From positions 1-32,857 of the forward strand of contig CANQNM010000006.1 of assembly GCA_947625265.1 (NCBI GenBank): a DNA stretch of 32,857 bases, read 5' to 3'. Below the pieces are notes generated by a model. That model ran no database searches, had not been told where the DNA came from, and saw nothing but the letters and a program-made list of their open reading frames with translations. Shown one piece after another: positions 1-9,041 of this stretch (the stretch's first letter is position 1; each line of letters opens with the position of its first letter). Source of the stretch: an uncultured Clostridia bacterium. Its GTDB lineage: Bacteria > Bacillota > Clostridia > Oscillospirales > CAG-272. The translations under genes were made by a program, and so were the position numbers.

Positions 1-265
1 GTTGTGAAAAACGAAGTTGGTTGACGGCGGCAAAAGAGGCGTTTTCAGGCCCCAGTCGGTAAACCACATAGCCTTTCCCGGATGTCGCCATGTAGATCAG
101 CGCCCCGCAGTTGAGAAAAGAAACGAGAACCCCGCAGGCAACGGTACAATTCTTTGCCTGTTTTCCCCTGAGAAAAATACAGATAACTGCCGCGAGAAGT
201 CCGCAGATCACAGAAAAAAAGGGAAAGTTTTCGGGAAATGTTTCAAAAAATTCCGTGACGGACAC
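1..265 (-). CDS. mrpD: Mrp antiporter subunit D (NuoN/MrpD-like), N-terminal part only, truncated by window edge
   Basis: Manual reverse-strand translation from a GTG next to AGGAG: VSVTEFFETFPENFPFFSVICGLLAAVICIFLRGKQAKNCTVACGVLVSFLNCGALIYMATSGKGYVVYRLGPENASF...; hydrophobic, expected position after mrpC. Confidence 0.6.
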   Translation of the reverse strand, partial: MSVTEFFETFPENFPFFSVICGLLAAVICIFLRGKQAKNCTVACGVLVSFLNCGALIYMATSGKGYVVYRLGPENASFAAVNQLRFSQ

Positions 266-325
266 CTCCTATCTCCAATCTCAAACTTAAAAAAGATTCA
301 GTCCCACAATCCGTTTCCGCCGCTT

Positions 326-712
326 CTATCTGTCGTCGTGTTCGTTGACCGCCGACATATAGATCTCATCCAAATCCAGCGTGCCGTATCTCTTGTGCAG
401 TCTGACAGCAAGGGACAGCATGATGGCCGTCACACTCACCGACACCACGATTCCCGTGAGCACAAGACCGCTGGGGATGGGGTTGATGTAGTCGGCGGCA
501 TTGATCGCCCCGTCGGGATCGGTGATGATCGGCGCGTTTTTTCCCGCAATGTACCCCATGGAAGCAAGCAGCAGGTACACGCCGGTATCCATAATGTTCA
601 AACCGATGATTTTTTTGATGAGATTTTTGTGAAAAAGCAGAATGGTAAATCCGATACCGAAGAGGATCACCGCGGCGGTTTCCTCATAACTACCTGTCAA
701 CGCTTCAAGCAT
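326..712 (-). CDS. mrpC: Mrp antiporter subunit C (NuoK-like)
   Basis: MLEALTGSYEETAAVILFGIGFTILLFHKNLIKKIIGLNIMDTGVYLLLASMGY... with NPIPSGLVLTGIVVSVSVTAIMLSLAVRL motif typical of MrpC/MnhC. Confidence 0.9.
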   Translation of the reverse strand: MLEALTGSYEETAAVILFGIGFTILLFHKNLIKKIIGLNIMDTGVYLLLASMGYIAGKNAPIITDPDGAINAADYINPIPSGLVLTGIVVSVSVTAIMLSLAVRLHKRYGTLDLDEIYMSAVNEHDDR

Positions 713-1694
713 TTTTTTCTTTTTCACCGTTCCTTTCATTTTTTTCTTTCCCCGGCCTGTCTTTGTTCCGGGTTCCGGATACTCCGCCCACGCACCCGCG
801 CCTAAATAGGCAGTACATTCCATACATGGTCATGGTCACCACCAGACCCACTGCGATGTTCAGGGGAAGAATCAGCCCGCCGCTGAAGATCGTTCCGGGA
901 ATTCCCTTGGGAATATGAGAATCTATACCGTTCGCCTCGCAGAAAAAAGAGTAGGTTTTTGACAGCGCGTAAAATCCGAGGGCACAGAAACAGAGCGTAT
1001 TGAAAAATTTTTCTTTGAAGATTCTGTCCATCACGTCAAATCCGAAGGCGGCCGAGAGAAGGATCATTCCCGCTCCCGCCACAGCACCCCCTGAGAAGCC
1101 GCCGCCCGGCGACAGATGCCCGTTGACCATCACATAAAACCCGTATAAAATGATCATCGGCGCGACTAAGGACACCGCGAAACGCAGAATGTTGTCCCCG
1201 GTCAGATCCCGATACAAAAGATGCTCCCGTTGGTTTTTGGCGTCTGCACGCAAAAGCACCGTCACGCAGCAAAGCGCCGTAAAAAGCACAAAACTCTCCC
1301 CCAGAGTGTCAAAAGCACGGTAGTTGAGTATGATTGCGGCGACAATATTGGTCGCTCCCGTTTCTTCCATGCCCTGGGTAAGATACTCCTCTTCTAAGGG
1401 TTCGGCGTTTTCGGAGAGCGTCCCGAATCCCGGAAGATTGGCGACGGTGGTAAGCAGCGTCGCCTGCAGGGCCGCGCAGCACAAAACGGCACAAACCGCG
1501 TAAAATATCCGAAAGGATTTCAGTTGTACCCGCTCCAGTTTTTTCACCGGCTGTTCTCTGAACAGCCCATCCGCAAGAGAGGTTTCGGGCGCTTCCCCTT
1601 TTCTGCTTCGGTCGCGGCCATTCTCGGTGGAAGAAAGCACTTCCTCCCCCTGGAGCCAATTCAAAAATATTTTTGAAAAATCTTTCATCTTCAT
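705..1694 (-). CDS. mrpB: Mrp antiporter subunit B with N-terminal MbhE-like extension and charged C-terminal tail
   Basis: MrpB signature VNGHLSPGGGFSGGAVAGAGMIL; N-terminal TM segment and NYRAFDTLGESFVLF typical of MbhE/MrpB fusions. Confidence 0.9.
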   Translation of the reverse strand: MKMKDFSKIFLNWLQGEEVLSSTENGRDRSRKGEAPETSLADGLFREQPVKKLERVQLKSFRIFYAVCAVLCCAALQATLLTTVANLPGFGTLSENAEPLEEEYLTQGMEETGATNIVAAIILNYRAFDTLGESFVLFTALCCVTVLLRADAKNQREHLLYRDLTGDNILRFAVSLVAPMIILYGFYVMVNGHLSPGGGFSGGAVAGAGMILLSAAFGFDVMDRIFKEKFFNTLCFCALGFYALSKTYSFFCEANGIDSHIPKGIPGTIFSGGLILPLNIAVGLVVTMTMYGMYCLFRRGCVGGVSGTRNKDRPGKEKNERNGEKEKNA

Positions 1695-1803
1695 TCTTTA
1701 TCTTGCCCGCCTTTCCGAACGCTCCCAAAAGGGCTTGCCGCCGTCTTCCAACAAGGAAGCCCCGCGTTCTCCGGCCTTCTGCATTCAACTTTTCGATTCT
1801 TTC

Positions 1804-2250
1804 CTACCGATTCTCAGCGTTCTCTTTGTTCCCGACGTTCCCTTCGTCTTCCGCGTTTTCTTGCTTCTCGGCGTTCTCTTCGTTCCCGTCGTTCTCGTCG
1901 TTCTCGTCGCTTCCGGCGTTTCCGGCGTTTCCGGCGTTTCCGGCGCTTCCGGCGTTTCCGCCCTTTCCCGCCGCTCCCTTTGCCTTTTCGGATTTTTCAG
2001 TGCTCCCGATACGCCGCAGGCACATGAAGAAGAGCACGGTGGAGACGCCCGCGCCGACGGCCGCTTCGGTGATGGCAAGATCGGGAGATTGGAGCATGGC
2101 CCAGACGATGGCCATGACGCAACTGTAGGACATGAAAATGATCACGCTTGTCAGCAGTTTTTTGGACAGTCCCGCGCCAATCGCGCAGCAAACAAGCAAA
2201 ACCAGCAGCAGCACTTTAAAAATTTCCATCGGTTCCATAGTTCTCATCAC
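1804..2250 (-). CDS. DUF4040/MbhD-like antiporter subunit with low-complexity C-terminal tail
   Basis: IFKVLLLVLLVCCAIGAGLSKKLLTSVIIFMSYSCVMAIVWAMLQSPDLAITEAAVGAGVSTVLFFMCLRRI; operon position between mrpG and mrpB. Confidence 0.85.
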   Translation of the reverse strand: MMRTMEPMEIFKVLLLVLLVCCAIGAGLSKKLLTSVIIFMSYSCVMAIVWAMLQSPDLAITEAAVGAGVSTVLFFMCLRRIGSTEKSEKAKGAAGKGGNAGSAGNAGNAGNAGSDENDENDGNEENAEKQENAEDEGNVGNKENAENR

Positions 2251-2316
2251 CGCCTTTACGCTCTACGTTTGGACAACGGCCAAAAAAGACAATTCGCGCC
2301 CAATCCCCCGCGCCGT

Positions 2317-2826
2317 TCACCGTTCCCCTTTGTCCCCCGACGCCTCTTCTGTGTCCGGCGCTTCCTTTTTTTCTTCTCTCTGCAGAGAAACCGCAGCAGT
2401 CGTTCGGCCGTCCGCCGGAAGAATTTCTGCCGATCCGTTTTCCTTCGTCCTTTCGGAATACTCCCCCAACTCTGCTCCGGCCGATTCGTCTTCTAACTGC
2501 TCGTCGGGAAGTTCCACAGGTTTTCCGCCTCTGCTCCCGCCCGTCATATATTCCAACCGTGCAAGCAGGTGAGAGTTGACCGGAGAGGTGATCCAGAGGA
2601 ACAGAACCGTAAGCAGCATCTTGACGTTCTCAACGCCGAACCCGAAAGCGATCACCGCCGCCAGCACAAAGGAAAGCAGCGCCAGAGTATCGATCATCGC
2701 CGCGGCGTGCATTTTGCACATGGCGTCCTTAAAACGGTAAACGCCCACCACTGCCGCGACCACCGCGCTTAGTCCGCAAAGCACGAAAAAAGCGCAAAAT
2801 CCGAACCTGATCCACTCGCCTACCAA
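2317..2826 (-). CDS. mrpG: Mrp antiporter subunit G with long hydrophilic C-terminal tail
   Basis: FFVLCGLSAVVAAVVGVYRFKDAMCKMHAAAMIDTLALLSFVLAAVIAF...LLTVLFLWITSPVNSHLLAR, MrpG-like; start uncertain (TTG 2826 behind AGGAAG preferred over the ORF-track start at 2931). Confidence 0.85.
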   Translation of the reverse strand: MVGEWIRFGFCAFFVLCGLSAVVAAVVGVYRFKDAMCKMHAAAMIDTLALLSFVLAAVIAFGFGVENVKMLLTVLFLWITSPVNSHLLARLEYMTGGSRGGKPVELPDEQLEDESAGAELGEYSERTKENGSAEILPADGRTTAAVSLQREEKKEAPDTEEASGDKGER

Positions 2827-3105
2827 CTGCCCGCACTTCCTTTCTCCGGTTTTCTGTCTCTTCGTCCGCTTCTTTCGCGTTCGGTTTCTTTCACCGCACG
2901 GTTTTAAGACCGTGCGCCGCCTGCCGTTCACCGGTTTTCCGGCATGGCCGTCCTGTATACCTGCCGAACATGCGTATGCTCGTTTTCGTCAAAAGCCGAT
3001 GTTCTGCCTGTCCGAAGCGTGGGCGCCCGCCGGATCCTCCGCGTTTTCCCGTCGAAGGTTCTTCGCCGCTTGTCCTGCGGGCAACGGCCGCGCTCCCGAC
3101 CGCCC

Positions 3106-3393
3106 TCAGAGCAGCCGGTTTTTTGTCCGGTTCATAAAGACTTTGGAAAGGATCACCACCGACAGGAAACTGACCAGCACATAGATGAGGCAGATATCGT
3201 ACAGCCACAGTTCCTTCATCAGCACGGCGAGCATCGCAAAAACCGACGTCACCGTCGTCCCAATCATGTTGACGCAAATCACCCGTTCGGTGACGCCCGG
3301 CCCGAGAATGGACCGGATGATCAGCGCCAAAATACAGAGCGCCAACACAACGAACGCGATTCCGAAAAGAATGTCGTATGCCGTTTCAATCAT
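3106..3393 (-). CDS. mrpF: Mrp antiporter subunit F
   Basis: MrpF-like 95 aa with three TM segments and GPGVTERVICVNMIGT; start overlaps mrpE end. Confidence 0.9.
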   Translation of the reverse strand: MIETAYDILFGIAFVVLALCILALIIRSILGPGVTERVICVNMIGTTVTSVFAMLAVLMKELWLYDICLIYVLVSFLSVVILSKVFMNRTKNRLL

Positions 3394-3910
3394 GAGAAAA
3401 CTCCTTTGGGTTCTTCCCGTCTTTGGAAGAACCGATCATACGGTCGATTTTTTTTACAATCCGGGCGCACGACGAATCTGTAAGACCCTTGCCGTAAGAG
3501 GCGTACAGGCAGTGCACCGTGAACAAATCTCCCTCGGTGTGAACGGTGATGGTTCCGGGCGTCAGCGTGATGGCGTTGGCAAGAAGCGTGTTTGCAAAGC
3601 CGTTTTGCAGTTCGGAATGAAAAGTGACCACCACCCCTTCGGGCTGCCCGGGCGTGAAAATTTTTTTGAGCACAGCAAGATTTGCCCTGATGACCGCGAC
3701 GGTGAGCGCGCCGCCATAAAGAATAAGGAAAGGAAACAGTCGGTAAAGCAGCAGTTCCGTGCGCAGGGTGTACCCGAAGATTTTTTTGGAAAACAGGAAC
3801 ATCGCAAAGCAAAGAAAGAGAGCCACGAGACAGATCTGGGCAAAGGCCGCAAAATCGGTAGAGGGACCTATACAAAACGCGACGAAGATGATAAAAAACG
3901 CCAGAATCAT
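3386..3910 (-). CDS. mrpE: Mrp antiporter subunit E
   Basis: LTPGTITVHTEGDLFTVHCL motif and TM N-terminus typical of MrpE. Confidence 0.9.
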   Translation of the reverse strand: MILAFFIIFVAFCIGPSTDFAAFAQICLVALFLCFAMFLFSKKIFGYTLRTELLLYRLFPFLILYGGALTVAVIRANLAVLKKIFTPGQPEGVVVTFHSELQNGFANTLLANAITLTPGTITVHTEGDLFTVHCLYASYGKGLTDSSCARIVKKIDRMIGSSKDGKNPKEFSHD

Positions 3911-4047
3911 CGCCCGAACTCCTTTCTTTGAACGTCGGTACACCGACTATTCTTCAAGCACCGTGTATTGTACGCCTTTTGAAAAAAAAAGTCAACCGAA
4001 ATTTTCGTTTCCCCTGTTTTTACAGGAAATATTTTACGAAAACACTC

Positions 4048-4076
4048 TTTACATTTTCCAAAAAGTATGGTATGAT
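4048..4076 (+). promoter_or_regulatory. sigma70/sigmaA-type promoter for the PPIase lipoprotein gene
   Basis: TTTACA (4048-4053), 17 bp spacer, TATGAT (4071-4076); ~160 bp upstream of the ATG. Confidence 0.6.
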
Positions 4077-4237
4077 GAGGAGCGGCAAAAAATCCGGGCG
4101 CGAAATTTTAAGTTCTGGGAGTATGCGCGGCCTGCGAACTCCTTTTCCGCAAAGGAAAACCGACGAAGCGGGGCGGGCGTCCCGACGCGGGCGGTTGAGC
4201 GAAAACAACAGGACAGGAAAGGAAAGGTTTAAAGTTC

Positions 4238-5890
4238 ATGAAGAAAGTTTTAACCGCACTGATTGCGGCGGTGCTGCTTGTCTCGCTTGTAGGATGCGGC
4301 ACTTTCGGCTACAACATCAAAAGTTACGTAAAAATGGGGGATTATACCGATGCGAACACGGTGTTTGTCTCCCAGAAAGACATAGACGATACGGTTGCGG
4401 ATGCTCTGAAGTCTTTGCGTGAAAACTACAAAGGCACAAGAGACGTGACTGAAGGAACAGTAGAAAAGGATCATACCGTCTATATTTACTATGAGGGAAC
4501 ACTGGTGATTTTTGACGGAACCACCACCATCACCGTCGGTTCAAGCGGCATCGCCGGTTTTGACGAGGCGCTCAAAAACGCCGCCTTTACAGACGGCAAG
4601 GCCGAGTTTGATCTGACGCTTGCCGATGATTTCACCATTCCCGAATTTGTCTCCAATGCCATCAAGGAAGATTCCAATAACGACGCATCCCCTGATTCCA
4701 AAGAATCCGAAGAATCTAAGGAAACGAAAACCTCGAATGAAAACGCCGCCGCGATCAATGCCGCGGCCCCTCTGTACGACGACGCGAAAACCTCGCCCAC
4801 TCCTTCAACCAGCGAAACCGAAAGCAAGAGTTTCTTTGCCGGAACCAAAACTCACGTGGTCGTGACCGTCGAAGGAAAGAGCGGCAAGGTTTCGGATGGC
4901 GAGAAACTTGAAATGGAACTGCGCTGGACGCTGCCCGACTTTGAGGGCGGTACCTATAACGCCAAGACCGAAGAAGAGGCAGCCAAGGAGGAGGAAGAGA
5001 ACAAAACTTCCGACGGCGCTTCCGAAAGCCCGGCTGAAAGCCCGGCCGAGAGTCCCTCCGAAGAAGAAGAGGAAGAAAAACGCAAAGGCTATGCCCTCAA
5101 AATCGGTTCCGGAAGTTTCATCGACGGATTTGAGGACGGGTTGATCGGTCTTTCGGTTGCCGAAAACACCAAAACAACGCTGAGCAACCTGAAGTTCCCC
5201 AATCCCTATAAGAACAATGAGGAACTTTCCGGCATGAAGGTGGATTTCGATGTGACCATCCTTTCGGTCACCGAGGAATATGAGAGAGATTTGGAGAACG
5301 CCGAACAGTTTGCAGACCTGAAAGCGGACTACGAGGAGATCTACGGGGAAGGATCCTTTGACTACGCGGATGTCAACGCTTACAAGGCCGACGCCGAGAA
5401 ATCGGCGCGCCAGAACGCCGCGCTGACCGCGCTTCTCAACGCTTCAAAAATGAAGCGCTGGCCGCTCTCCGACTACGAGAAATATCTGAGCGACACCAGG
5501 AACCAGGTGTGGTCATACTACTACATGATGATGGTCTACCAACAGGTCTCCTCCTTCTCCACCGAGGATGAGTTGGCAGGCGTTCTGAATATGACAAGAG
5601 CTGAATATGAGCAGTGGTTGGCGGATCAGGCAGGCGCCTCCCTCAAGAGAGACCTGGTTCTTTATCAGGTCGCCAAGGATCAGGGTCTGACGTCGGTTTC
5701 TAAGGAAGACTACGAAGCGTATTGCAAAGAGGAAGCTTTAGAGAACGGATACACAGATTCCGAAGACAAAACTGTTGCCGATGTGGACGCCTACGTTTCG
5801 GCAATGGGCGGCAAAAAAGCCGTCAAGAAAGCGATGGTTCTCGAAAGAGCGCTTGAGAAACTGGCGGAACTGGTCGCCGTCACCGAGTGA
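4238..5890 (+). CDS. Lipoprotein with FKBP-type/trigger-factor-like PPIase domains and acidic low-complexity insert
   Basis: Lipobox MKKVLTALIAAVLLVSLVGCG; FKBP-like segments YYEGTL..IAGFDEAL and GSGSFIDGFEDGLIGLSVAENTKTTL..FP; helical C-terminus resembling trigger factor; RBS aggaaaggaaagg. Confidence 0.75.
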   Translation: MKKVLTALIAAVLLVSLVGCGTFGYNIKSYVKMGDYTDANTVFVSQKDIDDTVADALKSLRENYKGTRDVTEGTVEKDHTVYIYYEGTLVIFDGTTTITVGSSGIAGFDEALKNAAFTDGKAEFDLTLADDFTIPEFVSNAIKEDSNNDASPDSKESEESKETKTSNENAAAINAAAPLYDDAKTSPTPSTSETESKSFFAGTKTHVVVTVEGKSGKVSDGEKLEMELRWTLPDFEGGTYNAKTEEEAAKEEEENKTSDGASESPAESPAESPSEEEEEEKRKGYALKIGSGSFIDGFEDGLIGLSVAENTKTTLSNLKFPNPYKNNEELSGMKVDFDVTILSVTEEYERDLENAEQFADLKADYEEIYGEGSFDYADVNAYKADAEKSARQNAALTALLNASKMKRWPLSDYEKYLSDTRNQVWSYYYMMMVYQQVSSFSTEDELAGVLNMTRAEYEQWLADQAGASLKRDLVLYQVAKDQGLTSVSKEDYEAYCKEEALENGYTDSEDKTVADVDAYVSAMGGKKAVKKAMVLERALEKLAELVAVTE

Positions 5891-6137
5891 TTCCGATGAC
5901 CGTTCACCGGTTTACCGGTATCCTGACACCCTGACATCCCGGTACCCCGGTACCTTGGCGCCTTTGTTCTTACTACCTTGAGGAAAAAAAGAACGGCATA
6001 CAACAAACTGCTGCACGGTGGCCGTCGCACAGGCGTGAGAAACGCAAGGTGCGGCGGCCCCGCTTTGTCTTTGAGGGCTCTTGCGGCAGGACTTCGATGT
6101 CTTGCGGTTTTTTATACGAACGAAAGGAGAGTTTCAA

Positions 6138-7100
6138 ATGAACAAGTTGAAATGGTACAAAAAGGTATTGATAGGTTTGATGCTTGCGGTGTTTTCCCCA
6201 CTGATTCTTGCGGCTGTTATCGTTTGGGGAATTTTTGCTCTTTTTCAAAATCTGAAGAATAAAAAGAAGTATAAAAAGTCTCGGTATTATTTAGACTTCA
6301 GGCAAAAATTTATGACCGATCTGCTGTATTGCCCTGAATACCGTTTTTACAATTCTGCAATCCACCGGAATCTTCCGATTCAATACGTCAAACAGGAATC
6401 AAACCGATTTGAATATTTTATTTACGATGGCACATTGTATCTTTTCCCCGATTTCGAACAAATTGATTATGATGCTGAAAAAGGTGAGTGGCAGGTAGAC
6501 CGAGACGGTGATTGGAGCGGTTTTGAAGAGGCATACAAGAATCTTCTTGCAAAACTCGATCAAGAACCTACCCTGCCCGTTAAAATCTTGGTCGAAAGAA
6601 ACATGTTCCCTTTGGTAAATTTGAACTGCGTTGATATTCCCGAATGCATCTATCTAACATGGGGATACGACGAAGCATTTGAAAACGAAGAGTCGCCGCT
6701 CAAAATGCTCATTCCACAAAATTCGAAAGACCTATACGAAATGATGGCACAAACGCCGGATCTCTGCGGTCATTTTGAACTTTTATCGGATGACGGCAAT
6801 ATCGTTTGGAACTTATATGACAATATCTGCATAGAGATTGGCGTAGAACCCACAGATTGTTATGTAGGTGTTTTCAAAATGCGGTTTGACAAAGGAAAAA
6901 GCGGCCTTACGCACTGGCACCCCACATCATTTGAAATTTATAGCGAGGTTTGTAAAATCGGCAAACGGGGAAACGTGATGATATTGCGAACATTTGCAAG
7001 CAGCGGAGGCGTCTTATACATAGGAAGCAAAGAGGATTGTCCGTATCCAAAAAGCAAACGATATTTGTTTGGAAAACTGTACTGCTTAGAAGCAAAATAA
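6138..7100 (+). CDS. Hypothetical membrane-anchored protein (one N-terminal TM segment)
   Basis: Complete ORF of 320 aa with RBS gaaaggaga; MNKLKWYKKVLIGLMLAVFSPLILAAVIVWGIFALFQNL; no family recognised. Confidence 0.75.
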   Translation: MNKLKWYKKVLIGLMLAVFSPLILAAVIVWGIFALFQNLKNKKKYKKSRYYLDFRQKFMTDLLYCPEYRFYNSAIHRNLPIQYVKQESNRFEYFIYDGTLYLFPDFEQIDYDAEKGEWQVDRDGDWSGFEEAYKNLLAKLDQEPTLPVKILVERNMFPLVNLNCVDIPECIYLTWGYDEAFENEESPLKMLIPQNSKDLYEMMAQTPDLCGHFELLSDDGNIVWNLYDNICIEIGVEPTDCYVGVFKMRFDKGKSGLTHWHPTSFEIYSEVCKIGKRGNVMILRTFASSGGVLYIGSKEDCPYPKSKRYLFGKLYCLEAK

Positions 7101-7308
7101 TTTAAGACTTCACCGCATAATTCTTGTCGCGCAGATGCGCAGTCGGGTTTTTCGTCAAACGAAGAAAAAAGCAGAGGGAATACTTTGTGTATTGCCGAGC
7201 ATTTTGGCAAAGTATGGCGGAAAATATGCAAGCAGACGTGCGGCAAAGGCGCAGCCGGGAATTGTGCGGTGGAGCCTAAAGAGTCTACAGCAAAGTTTCA
7301 AAAAAAAC

Positions 7309-7353
7309 GAGCCAAGTTCCTACAAAAGCAGGAACAAAGGCTCTGTTTTTTTT
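7309..7353 (+). terminator. Rho-independent terminator
   Basis: Inverted repeat GAGCC..GTTCCT..AGGAAC..GGCTC followed by tgtttttttt. Confidence 0.75.
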
Positions 7354-7539
7354 CATAATTGAGTTGATGAAAAACAATACAAATACCACAGCAATATGCC
7401 TGCGGGAGAATCTGTCGTATGATCCCGGACAAAACTACAGCGGCATACAGCGGCATCCAACGGCTGCGCGGCTGCACAGCTGCACAACTGCACGGCTGCA
7501 CAGACGCCTAAGAAACTTTTATCCCAAAAAAGGCACTGC

Positions 7540-8040
7540 CTATATCAACCGTCTCCCCAATTGCAGCGCGGCGTACACCGATTGGGCACGCACCTCATTT
7601 CTTTCGCCCGAAAACAGATGCTTCTCCACTGAAATCTTTCCTTTGTACCACCCCGCAATATACACCGTGCCCACAGGTTTCTCCTCGCTCCCGCCGCCGG
7701 GACCGGCCACGCCTGTGACTGAAAGAGCAAGATCAGCCTCGAAGAGCGCCGCCGCCCCCCGCGCCATCTCCTCGGCGCATCGGGCGCTCACCGCTCCATC
7801 CCTTTCAAGAATTTCCGTTGGAACCCCCAGAAACATTGTTTTGACGGCGTTGGCATAACTGACAAGTCCCCCGTCGTAAACCTCCGAAGCGCCCGGCTCC
7901 GCGCAGAATGTCGCGGAAAGCAGTCCGGCGGTACAGGATTCCGCGAAGGTGATTTTTTCTCCCCTTGCCCGCAGCAGTTCTCCCAGTTTCGCGGCGGCCT
8001 CCCGGCTGTCGCCCGGTTGTTCGTCTTGCCTTTGATCCAT
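7540..8040 (-). CDS. pncC: Stand-alone CinA C-terminal domain protein (nicotinamide-nucleotide amidohydrolase)
   Basis: TFAESCTAGLLSATFCAEPGASEVYDGGLVSYANAVKTMFLGV...SVTGVAGPGGGSEEKPVGTVYIA, CinA-C motifs. Confidence 0.9.
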   Translation of the reverse strand: MDQRQDEQPGDSREAAAKLGELLRARGEKITFAESCTAGLLSATFCAEPGASEVYDGGLVSYANAVKTMFLGVPTEILERDGAVSARCAEEMARGAAALFEADLALSVTGVAGPGGGSEEKPVGTVYIAGWYKGKISVEKHLFSGERNEVRAQSVYAALQLGRRLI

Positions 8041-8042
8041 TT

Positions 8043-9041
8043 TCACAAATTCCTTTCGGTGAAACGCCAACTGTCGGCGCACATATCCTCAAGAGTCTTT
8101 TTCGCCGTCCAGCCAAGCAGTTCCCTTGCCCTGTCGGCATTGGCGTAGCAGATGGGCAGGTCCCCCGGGCGTCGGGGATCGATCACATAGGGAATTTTCC
8201 GTCCCGAAACCTTTTCATAGGTTTTCACGATGTCCAACACCGAGAATCCTCTCCCGGTACCCAGATTGACAGTGAGCACGCCCGGATGCTTTTGTATGTA
8301 GTTCAGCGCCTGAACATGCCCCGCCGCCAGATCCACCACATGGATGTAGTCGCGCACACCGGTGCCGTCGCAGGTGTCGTAGTCGTTTCCGAAGACATGA
8401 AGTTTTTCCAGTTTTCCCGCCGCCACTTTGCAGATGTAGGGCATCAGGTTGTTGGGAATGCCGTTGGGGTTCTCGCCGATCAGCCCGCTTTCGTGCGCTC
8501 CGATAGGGTTGAAGTAGCGAAGCAGCGCCACGCACAACTGCGGATCGGCCGCCGCGGCGTCCCGCAGAATCTGTTCCTGCATCACCTTGGTCCAACCGTA
8601 GGGATTGGTCGCGGAGGTGGGCATATCCTCCGTATAGGGCGGTTCGTTGCCCGGCCCGTATACCGTCGCGGACGAAGAAAAGATCATCCTTTTGCACCCG
8701 TGTTTCTGCATCGTCTTCATCAGATGCAGCGTGCCCGAAATGTTGTTTTCATAGTATAACACCGGTTTTTGCACCGATTCTCCCACCGCCTTCAATCCCG
8801 CGAAGTGCACGACGGTGTCGATGGGATTCAGAGAAAAGACGTTGTCCAACGCTTCCTCGTCCCGGATATCGACCCTGTAAAAATGCAGCCGCACCGGAAC
8901 GATCTGCCGGATTCGATCAAGCACTTCCTCCTTGGCGTTTGAAAGATTGTCAACAATCACAAGTTCTTTTTCACCGGCCTTCGCCAGTTCCACAACCGTG
9001 TGGGAACCGATATATCCGCAGCCGCCAGTCACCAGAATCAT
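8043..9041 (-). CDS. galE: UDP-glucose 4-epimerase
   Basis: MILVTGGCGYIGSHTVVEL Rossmann motif, SSSATVYG, NPYGWTKVMQEQILRD, LRYFNPIGAH. Confidence 0.95.
   Translation of the reverse strand: MILVTGGCGYIGSHTVVELAKAGEKELVIVDNLSNAKEEVLDRIRQIVPVRLHFYRVDIRDEEALDNVFSLNPIDTVVHFAGLKAVGESVQKPVLYYENNISGTLHLMKTMQKHGCKRMIFSSSATVYGPGNEPPYTEDMPTSATNPYGWTKVMQEQILRDAAAADPQLCVALLRYFNPIGAHESGLIGENPNGIPNNLMPYICKVAAGKLEKLHVFGNDYDTCDGTGVRDYIHVVDLAAGHVQALNYIQKHPGVLTVNLGTGRGFSVLDIVKTYEKVSGRKIPYVIDPRRPGDLPICYANADRARELLGWTAKKTLEDMCADSWRFTERNL

Noticed and set aside
17-805. 262 aa plus-strand ORF (and similar ORFs antisense to mrp, galE, gyrA, gyrB, recF and dnaA genes)
   Set aside because: Antisense to clearly recognisable conserved genes; translations lack recognisable domains.
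1627-2496. 289 aa plus ORF with VSGVSG repeats
   Set aside because: Antisense to mrpB, the DUF4040 subunit and mrpG; repeats are the complement of the 9 bp array.
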